64,000 nucleotides of DNA from Terriglobales bacterium (GTDB lineage Bacteria; Acidobacteriota; Terriglobia; Terriglobales; Acidobacteriaceae), in contig DATMXP010000046.1 of the NCBI GenBank assembly GCA_035561515.1, forward strand, positions 24,879-88,878. Reading direction: 5' to 3'. Each line of letters opens with the position of its first letter. Position 1 is the first letter of the stretch. The position numbers and the translations under genes are program-made. Shown one piece after another: positions 61,687 to 64,000 of this stretch. The notes beneath the pieces were generated by a model. It saw only the letters and a list, made by a program, of their open reading frames with translations. It was not told the DNA's origin and did no database searches.

Positions 61687-61977
61687 TTAGCAGCACGCAA
61701 AAGTTCCGAGGGTCGCGATCAACAGCCACAGTGACGCAATCCCGCCGATGTACCACCATCGACTATGCTTGACAGCCGCGACAAAGTTCATCACTACCGA
61801 GCAGACCGCAACCAGCAACAGCAGCAAGGCAAATACCCCCGGAACCCGGCACGCCGAGAAAACGTCGACGTTTAGCGTGATGACTGAGGCCCACCCCAAC
61901 AAGAGGCTGCCAGCGGCAAAAGCATTCTCCCGCGTGTTTATGAAACCTCGCCACCTGCCTGTTCCAGCATCTTCCAT
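61687..61977 (-). CDS. Small hypothetical membrane protein
   Basis: The 96-aa protein has three hydrophobic segments (about residues 21-40, 46-66 and 74-93), ending ACC. No family is recognised. ATG 61977 has only a weak AGGTCA upstream. It could act as a small inner-membrane protein. It is convergent with the hypothetical gene ending at 61616. Confidence 0.6.
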   Translation of the reverse strand: MEDAGTGRWRGFINTRENAFAAGSLLLGWASVITLNVDVFSACRVPGVFALLLLLVAVCSVVMNFVAAVKHSRWWYIGGIASLWLLIATLGTFACC

Positions 61978-62108
61978 AGTCGCGTGACCTGCACCGCTCG
62001 GGTTAGTCGTGGGTCTACATTATGGCGTGTAGAGCGCGAGTAGTCTGTGACATCACTCCGGCGGCTGGCGCAGACAAACCTCGTCGTTAGCCACTGCTAT
62101 TGTGGGCG

Positions 62109-62145
62109 CCCCACCCTCTCGCCCTCTTTGGGCGTAAGGGTGGGG
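62109..62145. repeat. GC-rich hairpin repeat
   Basis: CCCCACCCT (62109-62117) pairs with AGGGTGGGG (62137-62145), and inside it CGCCC (62120-62124) pairs with GGGCG (62130-62134). The two-step stem in an otherwise empty 233-bp gap looks like an intergenic palindromic repeat. Confidence 0.6.
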
Positions 62146-62210
62146 ATAGAAGCCGGGCGCCCGTGGTTGGCCCCGCCGTAGCGACAGAAACTGAGAGGGC
62201 ACTCGGCACC

Positions 62211-62666
62211 TTATTGAGGTCGATAGGCCCAAACTTTAACGTCGCTGATTAAGCCGGTGCCAACCAGACAATGAATCGAGCAGGTGACTAACGTGATCGC
62301 TTCAGATTGTGTGTGAATTTCGCACCCGCCCTTCCAAGTTTGGTGTAACCCGGCTCCTCCGTTGGCTGTCGCTTCATAACTGGAATCGGCTGCTTTAGCT
62401 TGAAGGACAAGGACCGGATCCGTCCAAACATCTGCTTTGTTGTATACCGTTGCCATTGCCGCAACTCTCCACGGACCGGGTGAGATCCAAAACTTATCAA
62501 GAATCGTTTCACCAAGAGCCAACTGTTTCTGTTCCCAATCGGAGTGCTCGAACTCTTCTGAGTCAACAATCGCGCTTATAGGCATCTCTTCCTGCAGGCT
62601 CGGTTTCGGTAGAAACCCTAACGGTGGTAACACTCGGAGTTTCGCTGCTATCTTCCAGTCAGACAT
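62211..62666 (-). CDS. Hypothetical cytoplasmic protein
   Basis: The protein is about 151 aa with no signal peptide or membrane segment. It has a Pro-rich front (LRVLPPLGFLPKPSLQEEMP), an acidic stretch (DSEEFEHSDWEQ) and beta-like strands with several Trp and Cys. No family is recognised. ATG 62666 has AGGA about nine bases upstream. It could be a small accessory gene without relatives nearby. Confidence 0.6.
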   Translation of the reverse strand: MSDWKIAAKLRVLPPLGFLPKPSLQEEMPISAIVDSEEFEHSDWEQKQLALGETILDKFWISPGPWRVAAMATVYNKADVWTDPVLVLQAKAADSSYEATANGGAGLHQTWKGGCEIHTQSEAITLVTCSIHCLVGTGLISDVKVWAYRPQ

Positions 62667-62913
62667 GACGTCTTTTCCTCTCAAAGCGACTCTCTCTCGT
62701 ATTGAATCGCGCGAGGGATTCTAACCGCGTTGATGATTTGTCAAAGATTTTCTCGATCCTGTTCCGAATTTGGAACAAAAGTGGTGGCCGGATGACCCAC
62801 GTCCGCAACGCGGTGCGCAGCACCGCGTTTTTCTCTCCGTCCAATCCGTCGAATCCGTGGCGTCTTTTGTTTTCAATTACCAAATTGGCGGGTGACCCTC
62901 AGCTCGAAAACGA

Positions 62914-63768
62914 TCACTTCGTCTCCCCAGCCGACGAGCCAGGGAATACCGGAGACACCAGTTCGATTCTCCAGACTGGACCGCCGGCGGCCAATGGCCC
63001 CTCGGATTTGACGAAGGCCGGAGCTTCTCCTTCCAGGACCCAGACGTGCGTGTCGGGCGGTTCCTTCCCCAGCAGCGAAGCCAAAGCTCCCTTGATTCCG
63101 CCGATCTCAATCTTCACGACGTAGTGCATTGCTTTACGCCGCGCCTCGCCGGTTGTGAAAGACTCCTCACCTTGCGGCGTGACGTGCAACTTCACAAGCT
63201 GAGGCTTGGGCGAGGCGGCCACAAACGCAAACTGCGTTTGCGGCGTCCCAGGCGGGATGTTCTTCAGCAAAGTGAGTATCAATCCATTCGCAATGTCGGA
63301 CCGTGAACCGAGTTGTTCTGTTGCCGACTTCTCTTTTCCATCCTCGACGTACCGCACGGTGACCTGGCCCGTAACGGCGTTGATCGTCATATCCATCGGA
63401 TGTTCAAATGCCGGCCCCTTTTGAACAAGGTGGTCGCTGGTCAACCGAAAATGTCCACTCTGCGAAAAGACAGCTGTTTCATCGTGGACGGAGCCATCTT
63501 TGAAATGGAAAATCAAGCGGCTGGTGACGCGATTGCCTTGCACATTCTGGATGAGATCGCCATTCGCCAGGAGTTTTCCTTCCAGCGTTCGCAAAACAAG
63601 AAAGCCGTGGACCAGGCCTTCCTTGTGAAGAACCTGAACCTGCTGCGCCGCTCCGAGATTCGCAAACAGGATTGCGTAGAGAACCAGAGAAGCCGCCCTG
63701 CGGTAATGACGCACAGTTCCGAGCAAGATAGTCCGAAGTTGCAGGCGTGAGGCGCGGCGTAAGCGCAC
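62914..63768 (-). CDS. Secreted hypothetical protein
   Basis: The protein is about 284 aa with a hydrophobic N-terminal segment (AASLVLYAILFANLGAAQQ) that reads as a signal peptide. A beta-rich domain follows (LVLRTLEGKLLANGDLIQ, LIFHFKDGSVHDETAVFSQ), resembling secreted DUF6134/DUF3108-like barrels. A GTG at 63768 is the first start in frame, and a later start nearer the signal is possible. No enzymatic motif is visible. It is the last gene in the window. Confidence 0.75.
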   Translation of the reverse strand: MRLRRASRLQLRTILLGTVRHYRRAASLVLYAILFANLGAAQQVQVLHKEGLVHGFLVLRTLEGKLLANGDLIQNVQGNRVTSRLIFHFKDGSVHDETAVFSQSGHFRLTSDHLVQKGPAFEHPMDMTINAVTGQVTVRYVEDGKEKSATEQLGSRSDIANGLILTLLKNIPPGTPQTQFAFVAASPKPQLVKLHVTPQGEESFTTGEARRKAMHYVVKIEIGGIKGALASLLGKEPPDTHVWVLEGEAPAFVKSEGPLAAGGPVWRIELVSPVFPGSSAGETK

Positions 63769-64000
63769 GAAACTCCCCCGAAACGGTCAGATGCAAAATA
63801 GCGGTAAAGCTGATGGCCCACGTACGGGCGATGGGTGACCAGGTTCGCGTCCTTCTTCTAGACCCCGCGGTGCCGAGTGCCCAGAGTCGCGTCCTTCTTT
63901 GGATCTAACCTGGGTCTGTCACCTGCGCCGCCCTCTAGTTCTTTCAATTACCCATTTACTCAATTACCAACTTACTAATTCCGCACGCACTCCGTCCCAC
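63769..64000. other. 232-bp end region without a gene
   Basis: TCGCGTCCTTCTT occurs twice (63845-63857 and 63887-63899), 42 bases apart. I see no gene or other signal. Confidence 0.5.

Overview
The window looks like a chromosomal segment of a Gram-negative, moderately GC-rich bacterium, most likely an Acidobacteriota (Terriglobia) member. This is an inference. It rests on an exopolysaccharide locus of the type that accompanies exosortase A (XrtA) systems, an outer-membrane export system, Acidobacteria-like gene products, and small palindromic repeats of the GCGAAGC type around groES-groEL. There are no rRNA, tRNA, CRISPR or insertion-sequence genes in the window.

Positions 1-43300 form a very large surface-polysaccharide region. 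The left operon runs leftwards on the minus strand from a Wza-like export protein (10725). It continues through an outer-membrane barrel, a Wzz-like chain-length protein, an ExeA-type ATPase, a BY-kinase-like ATPase, a GT4 glycosyltransferase and two asparagine-synthase-family amidotransferases. A giant Ig-repeat lipoprotein (10899-14624) and a plus-strand amidotransferase plus glycosyltransferase pair (14918-18055) follow. Next come a TPR lipoprotein and the priming sugar transferase (18075-21898). A duplicated beta-propeller protein family flanks a GT-C membrane glycosyltransferase (22129-29018). A plus-strand block then holds a FemAB-like protein, three tandem truncated asparagine-synthase-like proteins and a Wzx-type flippase (29477-37091). 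The regulators are a receiver-less sigma-54 activator, a PilZ protein and a histidine kinase/sigma-54 response regulator pair (37113-41417). They are followed by a seventh asparagine-synthase-like protein. Several start regions carry sigma-54 -24/-12 elements, so the three RpoN-type layers (activators, promoters, EPS genes) probably work together. No exosortase and no PEP-CTERM substrate is present in the window.

Positions 43500-58300 are ordinary housekeeping and accessory genes: an esterase, a UbiA-type prenyltransferase, Pcm, an isolated NuoB, a macro-domain protein, an amidohydrolase, NAD kinase, TlyA, a degenerate dehydrogenase E1-alpha homologue, a glutaredoxin-like protein, an acyl-CoA synthetase, and an M48 peptidase. 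There are also two paralogous proteins carrying zinc ribbons.

Positions 58400-60800 hold a textbook groES-groEL operon with a sigma-70 promoter, a CIRCE operator and a strong terminator. The last 3 kb hold four hypothetical proteins and hairpin repeats.

The most unusual feature is the concentration of seven asparagine-synthase-family genes in 43 kb. Only two have an intact glutaminase half. The other five have kept the ATP pyrophosphatase (PP-loop) half while losing part or all of the glutaminase, as happened in beta-lactam synthetase-type enzymes. They are candidates for an undescribed amide-forming step in surface glycan or surface-conjugate synthesis.
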